Origin: CAYRNY01 sp964425755
GTDB taxonomy: Bacteria; Chloroflexota; Anaerolineae; Aggregatilineales; Aggregatilineaceae
Direction of reading: 5' to 3'
DNA: 25,896 nucleotides
Assembly (NCBI GenBank): GCA_964425755.1
Contig: CAYRNY010000031.1
Coordinates: forward strand, 1 to 25,896
Below are positions 1 through 7,458 of the stretch, piece after piece (positions within the stretch are counted from its first letter, which is position 1; each line of letters starts with the position of its first letter). Under the pieces are notes generated by a model that saw nothing but the letters and a program-made list of their open reading frames with translations, searched no databases and had not been told where the DNA came from. The position numbers were made by a program, and so were the translations under genes.

Positions 1-911
1 CGACGCGCACGCCAACGGCGACGGATACGCCGACACGTACCGCCACCGCAACGCGGACGCCCCAGCCGACCGCGACGGACACACCGGAACCAACTTCGAC
101 AGACACGCTCACGCCGACGTTGACGCCGACGCGCACGCCCTCACGCACACCAACGGCGACGGATACACCGTCACGTACGCCGACCGCGACCCGGACGCCA
201 ACGCCGACCCGGACGCCAACGCCGACCCGGACGCCGACACCCACGCGCACGCCGACCGTCATCCCCACGCCGACACCACGTTACACTCTGACGTTCACAC
301 CCTATCCGACGCTGACGCCGAGCGTGACGCCGTTTGGCGGCGAGCGGACGGGCACGCCGGCGGTGCGGGATTGCATCGTGCCGGAAGAGTGGGTGCCGTA
401 CTTCATCCAGCCGGGGGATACGCTGTTCAGCCTGGCGCGGCGCTTCGGCGTGGCGCTGGGTGACCTGGCGGACGCCAACTGCATCGAGGATGTGGACAAC
501 ATCACGGCGGGGCAGGTGCTGTTCGCGCCGCCGGGCAGCGACGTGTCAGTGCCCCCAACGACGGTGGCTGCTGAGCCTGCCGCCGAGGGCTATACTCGCT
601 TCAACTGCGAGGACCCGAACGCGACGATCACCGATCCGCGTCCGGGGGCGGTGCTGCGCGGTACGGTGGCGCTTTACGGTTCAGCGATGGACGACAACTT
701 CCAATTCTACCGCCTGCAAATCTCCGGGCACCCGGAACCGCAGGACTTCGCCACGCTGGTAACGTTCCCCTGGCAGGTGCAGAACGGGCAGCTTGGCACG
801 CTGGACACGCGCGCCTTTGCGCCGGGTGATTACTGGCTGCGCCTGACCGTAGTCGACAACACGGGGAACTACCCGCCGGAGTGCACGGTGCGGGTGCGCA
901 TCGCGCGCTGA
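1..911 (+). CDS. Exported LysM / Ig-like protein, C-terminal part (5' end outside window)
   Basis: The reading frame is open from base 3, so the gene begins upstream and an internal ATG at 120 is not the real start. The visible part begins with about 80 residues of Thr-Pro-rich low complexity (TRTPTP repeats), a flexible extracellular linker. It is followed by a LysM domain (YFIQPGDTLFSLARRFGV...AGQVLFAP), which binds peptidoglycan or other GlcNAc polymers. The last ~100 residues (from FNCEDPNATITDP) form a beta-rich Ig-like module ending in VRVRIAR. The N-terminus, and therefore the signal peptide or any further domain, is not visible. A cell-surface role is inferred from the linker and LysM domain. 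A G+C-rich hairpin follows the stop codon. Confidence 0.85.
   Translation, partial: TRTPTATDTPTRTATATRTPQPTATDTPEPTSTDTLTPTLTPTRTPSRTPTATDTPSRTPTATRTPTPTRTPTPTRTPTPTRTPTVIPTPTPRYTLTFTPYPTLTPSVTPFGGERTGTPAVRDCIVPEEWVPYFIQPGDTLFSLARRFGVALGDLADANCIEDVDNITAGQVLFAPPGSDVSVPPTTVAAEPAAEGYTRFNCEDPNATITDPRPGAVLRGTVALYGSAMDDNFQFYRLQISGHPEPQDFATLVTFPWQVQNGQLGTLDTRAFAPGDYWLRLTVVDNTGNYPPECTVRVRIAR
189..235 (+). repeat. 18-bp tandem repeat in TP-rich coding DNA
   Basis: The unit acccggacgccaacgccg occurs 2.6 times in perfect tandem. It encodes the linker residues TRTPTP. The 18-bp period keeps the reading frame, so changes in copy number would only lengthen or shorten the linker. Confidence 0.85.
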
Positions 912-938
912 TCGTCGCCCGACCGCGTGCTAACCACA

Positions 939-968
939 AGGGGCGCAGACCGCGCCCCTGTTCGTTTG
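939..968 (+). terminator. Hairpin terminator after the LysM gene
   Basis: An 8-bp perfect stem, aggggcgc (939-946) with gcgcccct (952-959), has a 5-nt loop and is followed by a moderately T-rich stretch (gttcgttt). It lies 28 nt after the stop codon and upstream of the ogt promoter. The tail is imperfect. Confidence 0.6.
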
Positions 969-981
969 GGGCATTGTTTAG

Positions 982-1001
982 TGCCTGGAACATCCCAGGC
1001 A
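982..1001. promoter_or_regulatory. Inverted repeat (operator candidate) at the ogt promoter
   Basis: Perfect 7-bp arms TGCCTGG (982-988) and CCAGGCA (995-1001) flank a 6-nt spacer. The repeat sits immediately upstream of a perfect TATAAT, in the place where a -35 box would be. This is the usual position for an activator or repressor site. The regulator is unknown. Confidence 0.5.
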
Positions 1002-1005
1002 TGCG

Positions 1006-1011
1006 TATAAT
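1006..1011 (+). promoter_or_regulatory. -10 box TATAAT of ogt
   Basis: Perfect TATAAT, 45 nt before the ogt start codon. No convincing -35 hexamer is present at 16-18 nt spacing; the inverted repeat at 982-1001 occupies that place. Confidence 0.6.
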
Positions 1012-1055
1012 CTGCCAGACAACCAACACCAGCGAAGCCATAGGAGCAGTGACGC

Positions 1056-1571
1056 ATGAACGACAGACCACCCCAGGAACAGGAAAGCGCCGTGTTGACG
1101 ATCGACTCGCCGCTGGGCCGGCTGGCGATCACTGGTACGGAAGCGGGAATCAGCGCGATCCGGTTCATGGACGATCCGCCGGGCGATCAAGCCGCCGAGG
1201 GAGCGGTCCCCGGCGTGGTGCAGCGGTGCGCGGACCAACTGCGCGCCTATTTTGCGGGCGACCTGCGCGCGTTCGATGTGCCACTGGCGCTGACGGGCAC
1301 CCCGTTCCAGCAGCGGGTGTGGGCCGCGCTGCGCGATATCCCGTTTGGGGAGACGCGGACCTACAGCGCCATCGCGCGGGCACTGGGGGATGTGAACGCC
1401 GTGCGGGCGGTCGGCGTGGCGAACGCGCAGAATCCGGTGGCGATCGTCGTGCCGTGCCACCGCGTGGTGGGGCAGGACGGCGCGCTGGTCGGGTACGCGG
1501 GCGGGCTGTGGCGCAAGGAGTGGTTGCTGGCACACGAAGGTTACCCCGTGCAGCGGCGGTTGTTTCCATGA
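1056..1571 (+). CDS. ogt: Methylated-DNA--protein-cysteine S-methyltransferase
   Basis: This suicide DNA-repair protein transfers the alkyl group of O6-alkylguanine (or O4-alkylthymine) to its own cysteine. The 171 residues match the usual Ogt length. The active-site motif PCHRV gives Cys134, preceded by the conserved helix with RAVGVANAQNP that carries the arginine finger. The DNA-binding domain starts near TPFQQRVWAALRDIPFGETRTY. The ATG at 1056 follows AGGAG (1042-1046). The gene stands alone between a hairpin terminator and the LCP promoter and has its own TATAAT preceded by an inverted repeat, so regulated expression is likely. No Ada-type regulatory domain is fused to it. Confidence 0.95.
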   Translation: MNDRPPQEQESAVLTIDSPLGRLAITGTEAGISAIRFMDDPPGDQAAEGAVPGVVQRCADQLRAYFAGDLRAFDVPLALTGTPFQQRVWAALRDIPFGETRTYSAIARALGDVNAVRAVGVANAQNPVAIVVPCHRVVGQDGALVGYAGGLWRKEWLLAHEGYPVQRRLFP

Positions 1572-1637
1572 CGGGACAGGCGCGACACGGGCACGGTCTG
1601 CTTTTCGGCGCTTGCCCGGCGCGTCGCCTGCGGTGAC

Positions 1638-1665
1638 TTGCCAAACGTCGCCCGCGCGTTACACT
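1638..1665 (+). promoter_or_regulatory. Promoter of the LCP gene (TTGCCA-16-TACACT)
   Basis: -35 TTGCCA (1638-1643, five of six consensus bases) and -10 TACACT (1660-1665, four of six) are separated by 16 nt. They lie 42 nt upstream of the chosen ATG, in the ogt-LCP intergenic stretch. Confidence 0.5.
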
Positions 1666-1707
1666 TTGCAGCGCACGCTCAAGGACCATCACCGGAGAAG
1701 GAAAGCT

Positions 1708-3267
1708 ATGCCGTTTCGCTCACGTCTACTGGTACCGATGCTGATCGCGCTCGCGCTGCTGACTGTGACGGGCGCGGCGATCCTGCCGGGAGCTTCCGGC
1801 GCGGTGGCAGCACAGGACCCGACGGTCCCGCCGACGAACACCCCGCGCGCGACCGCGCTGCCCACGAACACGCCGCGCCCGTCACCGACGCTCACACCGT
1901 CACCCACCGCCACTGAGACACCGTCGCCTACCGCGACGCAGACACCCACCGTGACGCCGGAACCGACCGCGACGCCGCAAACGTTCCTGCCCACGCCGAC
2001 GCTGTATTACCCGCCGGAGTTCAGCAGCGACCGCGCGCAGCCGACCGCGATCCCGACCGCGATGCCGCGCCTGCGCGGTGAAAACGAAAACGGGGAGCCG
2101 TACGAGCTGCTCAACGTGCTGCTGCTGGGGCATGACGGCGCGCTACAACCGGGTGAGCCGTTCCATACCGACACGATGATCGTCGTCTCGGTGAACCGCG
2201 ACACCAACACGGTCAGCATGATCTCACTGCCGCGCGACCTGTTCGTGTTCATCCCCAACTGGGGCATGGGGCGGCTGAACCTCGCGTGGGGGTACGGCGA
2301 GTCGATCGGGTGGACCGATGGCTCGTGGGGCATGATGCGCCAGACGCTGCTGCACAACTTCGGGCTGGAGACGCACTACTACGCGATGGTCGACTTTGAG
2401 GGTTTCGAGCAGATCATCGACGCGGTGGGCGGCGTGACGATCGCGGTCGACTGCCCGATCCAGGACTACCTGTGCACCGGGGCGGCGTGTACTGACGGCA
2501 TCCCCGGCAACGAGACCGACGAGGATTACGAACTCTTCACGCTGGATGTGGGCGTGTACGAGATGGACGCCGACCTGGCGCTGTGGTACGCGCGCAGCCG
2601 CAAGAACACGATCGACTTCGACCGGGGACGCCGCCAGCAGCAGTTACTGCGGGCGATCTGGGCCAAGGCGAAGGCCAGCGGCATGATCAGCGAGTTCCCG
2701 GCGCTGTACGACCAGATGCTTGAGGTGGTCGATACCAACATGCCGCTGCAGGAGATTATCCCGCTGCTGCCGCTGGCGTTGAGCATCGAACCGAACGACA
2801 TCGAAAACCACTTCTTCCGCAAGAACATCGAAACGGTGGCGTGGTCGCCGGACGGGGTGATGAACGTCCAGCTTCCGCACCCTGACGGCGGCATGAACCG
2901 GTTGCTGTACAACTTCCTGCAGCCCCCGACGCAAAACCGGCTGCGGCTGGAAAACGCGCAGATCGTGATCTACAACGGCACGACCAATCCCGACTGGGAT
3001 ATCGTCGCGGCAGACCGCCTTGTCTGGGAAGGTTTCGCGCCGGCACCAATGGGATCAGCCGAGGCGACGGACCACGCCGAGACGGTGATCTACGATTACA
3101 CCGGCGCGACGAAAGGCAACAGCCTGAACGAGTTGATCGGCGTGCTGAACATCAAGCCGGAGAACGTGGTCCCGCAGCCGGACCCCAACCGCAGTGTTGA
3201 TTATGAGATCGTGCTGGGCGCGAATTACAACTCGTGCGTGGGGCGGCAGTGGGTGCCGCCGCAGTAG
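1708..3267 (+). CDS. LCP (LytR-CpsA-Psr) family cell-wall polymer transferase
   Basis: LCP proteins transfer lipid-linked glycopolymers to peptidoglycan on the outer face of the membrane. The ATG at 1708 follows GGAGAAGG and gives a clear signal peptide or anchor (hydrophobic residues 7-35). A longer in-frame start at 1612 lacks a ribosome site and lies upstream of the promoter. Residues 38-117 are a Thr-Pro-rich linker. The LCP catalytic domain spans about 134-320, with the conserved HTDTMI Asp, LPRD Arg (about 176) and the Arg-rich YARSRKN...DFDRGRRQQQ motif. A LytR_C domain follows at about 405-510 (VIYNGTTNPD...). Length 519. The attached polymer cannot be told from sequence. Confidence 0.92.
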   Translation: MPFRSRLLVPMLIALALLTVTGAAILPGASGAVAAQDPTVPPTNTPRATALPTNTPRPSPTLTPSPTATETPSPTATQTPTVTPEPTATPQTFLPTPTLYYPPEFSSDRAQPTAIPTAMPRLRGENENGEPYELLNVLLLGHDGALQPGEPFHTDTMIVVSVNRDTNTVSMISLPRDLFVFIPNWGMGRLNLAWGYGESIGWTDGSWGMMRQTLLHNFGLETHYYAMVDFEGFEQIIDAVGGVTIAVDCPIQDYLCTGAACTDGIPGNETDEDYELFTLDVGVYEMDADLALWYARSRKNTIDFDRGRRQQQLLRAIWAKAKASGMISEFPALYDQMLEVVDTNMPLQEIIPLLPLALSIEPNDIENHFFRKNIETVAWSPDGVMNVQLPHPDGGMNRLLYNFLQPPTQNRLRLENAQIVIYNGTTNPDWDIVAADRLVWEGFAPAPMGSAEATDHAETVIYDYTGATKGNSLNELIGVLNIKPENVVPQPDPNRSVDYEIVLGANYNSCVGRQWVPPQ

Positions 3268-3333
3268 ACATCTGGTCGCGCGATGGCAGGCGGGTGCAAG
3301 CGGTGTTCATACGCACTTGTGCTGCCCGATCCC

Positions 3334-3363
3334 TTGCTTGCTCTCCGGCGTGTCGAGTATAAT
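3334..3363 (+). promoter_or_regulatory. Promoter upstream of yebC (TTGCTT-18-TATAAT)
   Basis: -35 TTGCTT (3334-3339) and a perfect -10 TATAAT (3358-3363) are spaced by 18 nt. The start of yebC is about 165 nt further on, so the mRNA would have a long 5' leader containing a small G+C-rich hairpin (cttgc-gcc-gcaag). Confidence 0.65.
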
Positions 3364-3533
3364 CAAGACACATTGAAAACAGCGTGTTTGGGTGAAGGAG
3401 TGCGGTTGCTCCGGGGTGCCTTGAGGGGGGGCCGGGAACGTCCGCCGAGCACCTGTGGCATGCCGAAACAAAACGCATCGAGTCTTGCGCCGCAAGGTTA
3501 CAGAGTATCACGAGTTTGGAGAGGTAAGTTACG

Positions 3534-4289
3534 ATGTCTGGTCATAGTAAATGGTCCACCATCAAGCGCAAGAAGGGCGCAGAAGACGCCAAGCGCGGCA
3601 AGATGTTCACCAAGATCGCCCGCGAGATCATGATGGCTGCGCGCGAAGGCGGCCCTGATCCGGAGATGAACGCGGCGCTGCGACTGGCGGTTGACAAGGC
3701 GAAAGCTTCCAACATGCCGAAAGATAATATCGAGCGGGCGATCAATCGTGGCGCGGGCATTGGCGACGATGCCGTGCGGATGGAAGAGATCATCTACGAG
3801 GCGTATGCACCGCACGGGGTCGCGCTGGTGATCAACGTGGTGACGGATAACAAGAACCGCGCGCTGGCCGACCTCAAGTACGTGTTGAACCGCAATAACG
3901 GCAATCTGGCTAACTCCGGCGCGGTGACGTGGCAGTTCGATCAGAAGGGTTACGTCGCGGTGGATGCGGAAGGCGCGGATTACGACGACGTGTTTTTGCT
4001 GGCGGCGGACGCGGGCGCGGACGACGTGCAGCACGAAGACGACATCTTCGCGATCTACACCCCGCGTGAAGACCTGGCGAAAGTCGCGGCCACGCTCGAA
4101 GAGGCCGGTTACAAGGTCGAGGAGCGCGAGCTGATCTGGATGCCGCAGAACGAGGTCGAGCTTGAGACGGCCCAGGCGATGCAGATCATGAGCCTGATCG
4201 AGAAGCTCGAAGACCTGGACGACGTGCAGAAAGTCGCGTCCAACCTGAGCCTGACCGACGAGGTCGCTGAGGCGCTGGCTGCCGCTTAA
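3534..4289 (+). CDS. yebC: YebC/PmpR family protein
   Basis: The family N-terminus is unmistakable: MSGHSKWSTIKRKKGAEDAKRG, then FTKIAREIMMAAREGG and MPKDNIERAINRG. Length 251 is typical (240-250). Members were long described as DNA-binding regulators, and recent work links several to relief of ribosome stalling; which applies here is not visible. The ATG at 3534 is preceded by GGAGAGG. The gene lies upstream of ruvC and ruvA, a classic bacterial neighbourhood. A possible hairpin at 4332-4357 suggests that ruvC may be partly separated transcriptionally. Confidence 0.95.
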   Translation: MSGHSKWSTIKRKKGAEDAKRGKMFTKIAREIMMAAREGGPDPEMNAALRLAVDKAKASNMPKDNIERAINRGAGIGDDAVRMEEIIYEAYAPHGVALVINVVTDNKNRALADLKYVLNRNNGNLANSGAVTWQFDQKGYVAVDAEGADYDDVFLLAADAGADDVQHEDDIFAIYTPREDLAKVAATLEEAGYKVEERELIWMPQNEVELETAQAMQIMSLIEKLEDLDDVQKVASNLSLTDEVAEALAAA

Positions 4290-4331
4290 ACGAACCGGGT
4301 CATTCTTTACGGCACGCACGCGATCGACGCA

Positions 4332-4367
4332 GCCGCGAGTCCGCCGGGAGTCGCGGCCTGTTTGTTC
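4332..4367 (+). terminator. Possible hairpin terminator or attenuator between yebC and ruvC
   Basis: gccgcga (4332-4338) pairs with tcgcggc (4351-4357) around a 12-nt loop, followed by ctgtttgttcc. The T-tract is interrupted, so termination would be partial at best. Confidence 0.4.
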
Positions 4368-4431
4368 CTGTGAAGCACGGCGGCCTTTTCCGTCCGCCGG
4401 ACACACATTCACGAAAGGCAGGCAAAACCGC

Positions 4432-4926
4432 ATGCTGGTTCTGGGCATTGATCCCGGCACGGCGACGACCGGCTACGGGCTGGTGCGCGAGCATTCAAAC
4501 GGGGCGCTGGAAGCTGTCGCTTACGGCGTGATCCGCACCTCGTCAAAAAAGCCAATGCCGGAGCGCCTGAAGACGCTGTATGATGCGATCACCGAGCTGG
4601 TGGCGACGCACAAGCCGGATGCTGCCGCCGTCGAAACGCTGTACTTCGGGCGCAACGTGACGACCGCGATCACGGTCGCGCAGGGGCGCGGCGTGGTGCT
4701 GCTGGCGCTGGCGGAAGCCGGGCTGCCGATCCGCGAGTACAAACCCGCCGAGATCAAGCAGGCGATCGCGGGCTACGGCAACGCGGACAAACTGCAGGTG
4801 CAGGAGATGATCCGGCAATTGCTGGCATTGGACAAGCTGCCCAAGCCCGACGACGCCGCCGACGGGCTGGGGGTGGCGATCACCGACCTGAACGCGAGCC
4901 GCTGGGAACGCATGGCGTCCGGCTGA
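4432..4926 (+). CDS. ruvC: Holliday junction endonuclease RuvC
   Basis: RuvC cuts Holliday junctions symmetrically, working with the RuvAB branch-migration complex. The 164 residues cover the whole RNase H-like fold. MLVLGIDPGTATTGYG carries the first catalytic Asp, AAVETLYFGRN the catalytic Glu, and KPDDAADGLGVAI the C-terminal acidic pair. All four acidic residues of the active site therefore appear present. It is followed after 13 nt by ruvA, so the two are co-transcribed. The ribosome site (AAAGG) is weak. ruvB is not in this window. Confidence 0.96.
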   Translation: MLVLGIDPGTATTGYGLVREHSNGALEAVAYGVIRTSSKKPMPERLKTLYDAITELVATHKPDAAAVETLYFGRNVTTAITVAQGRGVVLLALAEAGLPIREYKPAEIKQAIAGYGNADKLQVQEMIRQLLALDKLPKPDDAADGLGVAITDLNASRWERMASG

Positions 4927-4939
4927 GCAGGAGCGAGCG

Positions 4940-5515
4940 ATGATCGATAGCGTAACGGGAACGGTGGCGCGCGTGACGGATCAGTACGTCGTGCTGCGCG
5001 TGGGCGGCGTCGGGCTGCGCGTCCACGCGCCGACGACCGTCCGCGATTATATTGAGGGGACCGGGCAGACGCTCACGCTGCACACGCATCTCGCCGTGCG
5101 CGAGGACGACCTGACGCTGTACGGATTCGCCGAGGTGGAAGAGCGCGACGTGTTCGAAATCCTGATCGGGGTCAGCGGCATCGGCCCGCGTCTCGCGCTG
5201 GCGGTGCTCAGCACGCTGACGGTCGAACACCTGCAGAACGCGGTCGCCAGCGAGGACCCGCAAGTCCTGACGCGCGTGCCGGGCATCGGTAAGAAGGTCG
5301 CGCAGAAGCTGGTCTTCGAATTGCAGGACAAGCTGAAGTTCAAGGTCACCGGCGGGCTGGCGGCGATCAGCGAACTGGACACGGACGTGATCGCGACGCT
5401 GACCGCGCTCGGTTACAGCGTGGTCGAGGCGCAGTCGGCGGTGCAGGCGATCCCGAAGGACGCGCCCGCCGATGTCGAGGAACGGGTGCGCATCGCGCTG
5501 CAGTATTTTGGCTAA
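4940..5515 (+). CDS. ruvA: Holliday junction branch-migration subunit RuvA
   Basis: RuvA binds the four-way junction as a tetramer and loads the RuvB motor. Residues 1-65 form the OB-fold domain (MIDSVTGTVARVTDQYVVLRV...). Two helix-hairpin-helix motifs follow: LIGVSGIGPRLALAVLS and LTRVPGIGKKVAQKLV. The C-terminal ~45 residues are the RuvB-binding domain III (ATLTALGYSVVEAQSAVQAI). Length 191 is normal. AGGAG precedes the ATG. It sits 13 nt after ruvC and 18 nt before thyX, so the three probably form one operon. Confidence 0.96.
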   Translation: MIDSVTGTVARVTDQYVVLRVGGVGLRVHAPTTVRDYIEGTGQTLTLHTHLAVREDDLTLYGFAEVEERDVFEILIGVSGIGPRLALAVLSTLTVEHLQNAVASEDPQVLTRVPGIGKKVAQKLVFELQDKLKFKVTGGLAAISELDTDVIATLTALGYSVVEAQSAVQAIPKDAPADVEERVRIALQYFG

Positions 5516-5533
5516 CATCATGCGGGGGATACG

Positions 5534-6271
5534 ATGACCGATACGACACCGGGACGCCGTGAAGACCTGCTCGGCAAGCGGGTCGAGGTGCTGGACAAGG
5601 GCTGGATCGAACTGCAAGACCTGATGGGCGACGATCTGGCGATCGTGAGCGCGGCGCGCGTCTCGTTTCTGGGGGAAAGCAAGGGTGACGCACGCGACAA
5701 ACGGCTGCTGTTTTTCCTGCTGCAGCACCGGCACACGTCGCCGTTCGAGCAGGTCGAGTTCAAATTTCGCGTCCGCGCGCCGCTGGTCACGTGGTGGCAG
5801 TGGGTGCGGCACCGCACGCAGTCGTATAACGCGCAGTCAGGCCGCTATACGCCCTTTGAGGAGCGCGATTTTTACGTGCCCTCGGCGTGGCGCATGCAAT
5901 CCAGCGACAACAAGCAGGCCAGCGAAGGTGAGCTGGGCGAATCGGAAAGCGCGGCACTGACCGAAGAGCTGCTCGCGCATTATGAGCAGAGCTTCCGGCT
6001 GTACCAGGCGGCGCTGGATCGGGGTGTAGCGCGCGAACTGGCCCGGCTGTTCCTGCCGGGATTTTCGGTCTATTACACCTGGGTGGTCAAGGTGGACGCA
6101 CACAACCTGTTGGGCTTTCTGCGGCTGCGCATGGCGCCCGACGCGCAATACGAGATTCGCGTCTACGCGCAGGCGATCTATGAGCATTTCTTCAAGCCGG
6201 CACTGCCCTGGACCGCCGAAGCGTTTGAGCGCTTCATCCTGCCGACGCTTGGCCCGATCGATGCCAGGTGA
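5534..6271 (+). CDS. thyX: Flavin-dependent thymidylate synthase ThyX
   Basis: ThyX makes dTMP from dUMP using methylene-tetrahydrofolate, FAD and NADPH, replacing ThyA. The ThyX signature is present: WVRHRTQSYNAQSGRYTPFEE contains the RHRX7S motif (Arg-His-Arg ... Ser) followed by the Arg-Tyr pair. RHTSPFEQVEFKFRV upstream is the FAD-binding segment. LPGFSVYYTWVVKVDAHNLLGFLRLR is the second conserved block, including the dUMP-binding Arg. The length of 245 is typical. It is last in the ruvC-ruvA-thyX run and its ATG is preceded by GGGGGAT. The neighbouring gene on the right is convergent. Confidence 0.96.
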   Translation: MTDTTPGRREDLLGKRVEVLDKGWIELQDLMGDDLAIVSAARVSFLGESKGDARDKRLLFFLLQHRHTSPFEQVEFKFRVRAPLVTWWQWVRHRTQSYNAQSGRYTPFEERDFYVPSAWRMQSSDNKQASEGELGESESAALTEELLAHYEQSFRLYQAALDRGVARELARLFLPGFSVYYTWVVKVDAHNLLGFLRLRMAPDAQYEIRVYAQAIYEHFFKPALPWTAEAFERFILPTLGPIDAR

Positions 6272-6325
6272 GTCTGTGGGGGGAATTGTGCAGCCAGCCG
6301 CGCCCGGTAACGGCGGGGCAGGTGG

Positions 6326-6703
6326 CTACAGCAGGTTGCTGGACATCAACGCGCCGACCAGCAACGCGATATCGAGCACGAACGCGATCAATCCCACCAG
6401 CAAATACCACAGGGTGCGCGGCGTGGCGTGCCATGCGCCGGGCTGGTCATCGAAGCCGACCATGACCTGCCACCCGTAGACGTATGCCACGAATCCACTG
6501 CCGAAGATCACCAGCAACCGCACGATCGTGTTTGAGCTGGCATTTACGCCAAACAGCAGCGTGATCCCCAGCCAGATGAACCCGACGATGAACACCGTGA
6601 TGAGCATGCTGATCAGGATGCGCGTCAGGCGGTTCAGGCGGTCGACCCGTGCGAGTAAGGCGTTGCTGTTAGATGTCGGGCCAACGTTGCTGTGTTGGGT
6701 CAT
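6326..6703 (-). CDS. Small three-helix membrane protein, unknown function
   Basis: Not recognised as a named family. The 125 residues start with a short hydrophilic N-terminus (ALLARVDRLNRLTR) and contain three hydrophobic segments: about 28-52 (ILISMLITVFIVGFIWLGITLL), 61-82, and 98-122 near the C-terminus. Start ATG at 6703 has AAAGGGGG upstream. It begins 25 nt after the globin stop on the same strand, so the two are probably co-transcribed. A functional link to the globin (membrane partner, redox or gas sensing) is only an inference from that pairing. Confidence 0.75.
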   Translation of the reverse strand: MTQHSNVGPTSNSNALLARVDRLNRLTRILISMLITVFIVGFIWLGITLLFGVNASSNTIVRLLVIFGSGFVAYVYGWQVMVGFDDQPGAWHATPRTLWYLLVGLIAFVLDIALLVGALMSSNLL

Positions 6704-6728
6704 GGCTTCCCCCTTTGGAGAAACTGTG

Positions 6729-7133
6729 TTATTCCGCGTCCATGATGTTGATCATATGCGTGGCGATACGCTCAAAATACGTTTGCATGGTGCTGCGCGC
6801 AGGCTCAGGGACGCCGGTTTCGTCCAGCGCGGCGCGCATGTGCTGCATCCAGATGTCGCGCGCAGCCTGGTCGATCGGGAACGGGCGGTGTCGCATTCGT
6901 AAGCGGGGGTGCCCGCGTTCCTGCTCGTAGGTGCGCGGCCCGCCGAAGAACTGGATCAGGAACAGCCGCAGCCGCCGCTCGGCAGGCGCGAGGTTCGCTT
7001 CCGGGTACATCGGGCGCAGCACGGGATCGTCCGCGACCCGGCGGTAAAACGCCGCGACCAGGCGCTCGAAACCTTCCGCGCCGATTTGCTCGTATACTGT
7101 TTGCTGTGGTGGCTTCGATAAAATGTCGATCAT
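6729..7133 (-). CDS. Group II truncated haemoglobin (trHbO type)
   Basis: A heme-binding 2-over-2 globin; members bind O2 and have been linked to oxygen delivery, NO detoxification or peroxidase activity. The sequence follows the trHbO pattern closely: FYRRV (B10 Tyr), DPVLRPMYPE (CD1 Tyr), AERRLRLFLIQFFGGPRTYEQERGHPRLRMRH with the proximal F8 His at the end of RMRH, PFPI, and the conserved G8 Trp in DIWMQHM. Length 134 is typical. Likely expressed with the downstream membrane protein from a promoter at 7149-7177, which would give a very short leader. Confidence 0.93.
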   Translation of the reverse strand: MIDILSKPPQQTVYEQIGAEGFERLVAAFYRRVADDPVLRPMYPEANLAPAERRLRLFLIQFFGGPRTYEQERGHPRLRMRHRPFPIDQAARDIWMQHMRAALDETGVPEPARSTMQTYFERIATHMINIMDAE

Positions 7134-7148
7134 GGTTATCCGTATGTT

Positions 7149-7177
7149 AGTGTATCAGGTCTCAGCGTGCAGGTGAA
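7149..7177 (-). promoter_or_regulatory. Candidate promoter of the globin gene (TTCACC-17-TACACT)
   Basis: Read on the minus strand, -35 TTCACC (7172-7177) and -10 TACACT (7149-7154) have a 17-nt spacer. Each matches four of six consensus bases. The start codon is only about 15 nt past the -10 box. Confidence 0.35.
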
Positions 7178-7369
7178 GTGCACCGGGGTACCGGCCCCTT
7201 CCGGACCGGGATATCAGTGTACCCGCGGACCCCGCTGCACTCGCAAGCGTCTATCTATGCGAATTGTCGGTCAATTAGGGGTGGTTTGGCAAGTGAAGTT
7301 CTGCCGGCATCCCCGGGACCTGTGCGCATACGGTTAAGACGCCGCGTCTGGGCACTTCTCATAAGGCGG

Positions 7370-7398
7370 TTGAACACGCGGCGGGGCGCGGGTATAGT
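7370..7398 (+). promoter_or_regulatory. Promoter of panE (TTGAAC-17-TATAGT)
   Basis: -35 TTGAAC (7370-7375) and -10 TATAGT (7393-7398) have the optimal 17-nt spacing. The chosen ATG is 60 nt downstream. Confidence 0.65.
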
Positions 7399-7458
7399 TG
7401 CGGGGGCAGGCTGCGCGAGCAGCGTTTGGACGGTTCAATCAACAGCGAGGTGATTAGC

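Larger units (their letters stand above)
7134..7458. other. Divergent intergenic region with a long imperfect stem
   Basis: No gene is seen in these 325 bases between the globin and panE. They hold the two divergent promoters. They also hold a long-range inverted repeat: gtgca-c-cggggt (7178-7189) pairs with accccg-c-tgcac (7229-7240), an 11-bp stem with one C-C mismatch enclosing further short CCGG pairings. It lies outside the predicted panE transcript. Its function is unknown. Confidence 0.5.

Noticed and set aside
3498..4460. 320-codon minus-strand frame opposite yebC
   Set aside because: yebC on the plus strand is unmistakable and the antisense product has no recognisable motif.
7185..7195. 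GGGGTACCGG resembling the T-box antiterminator core
   Set aside because: The core should read GGGTGGNACCGCG, there is no specifier stem, and the site lies upstream of the panE promoter; panE is not a usual T-box gene.
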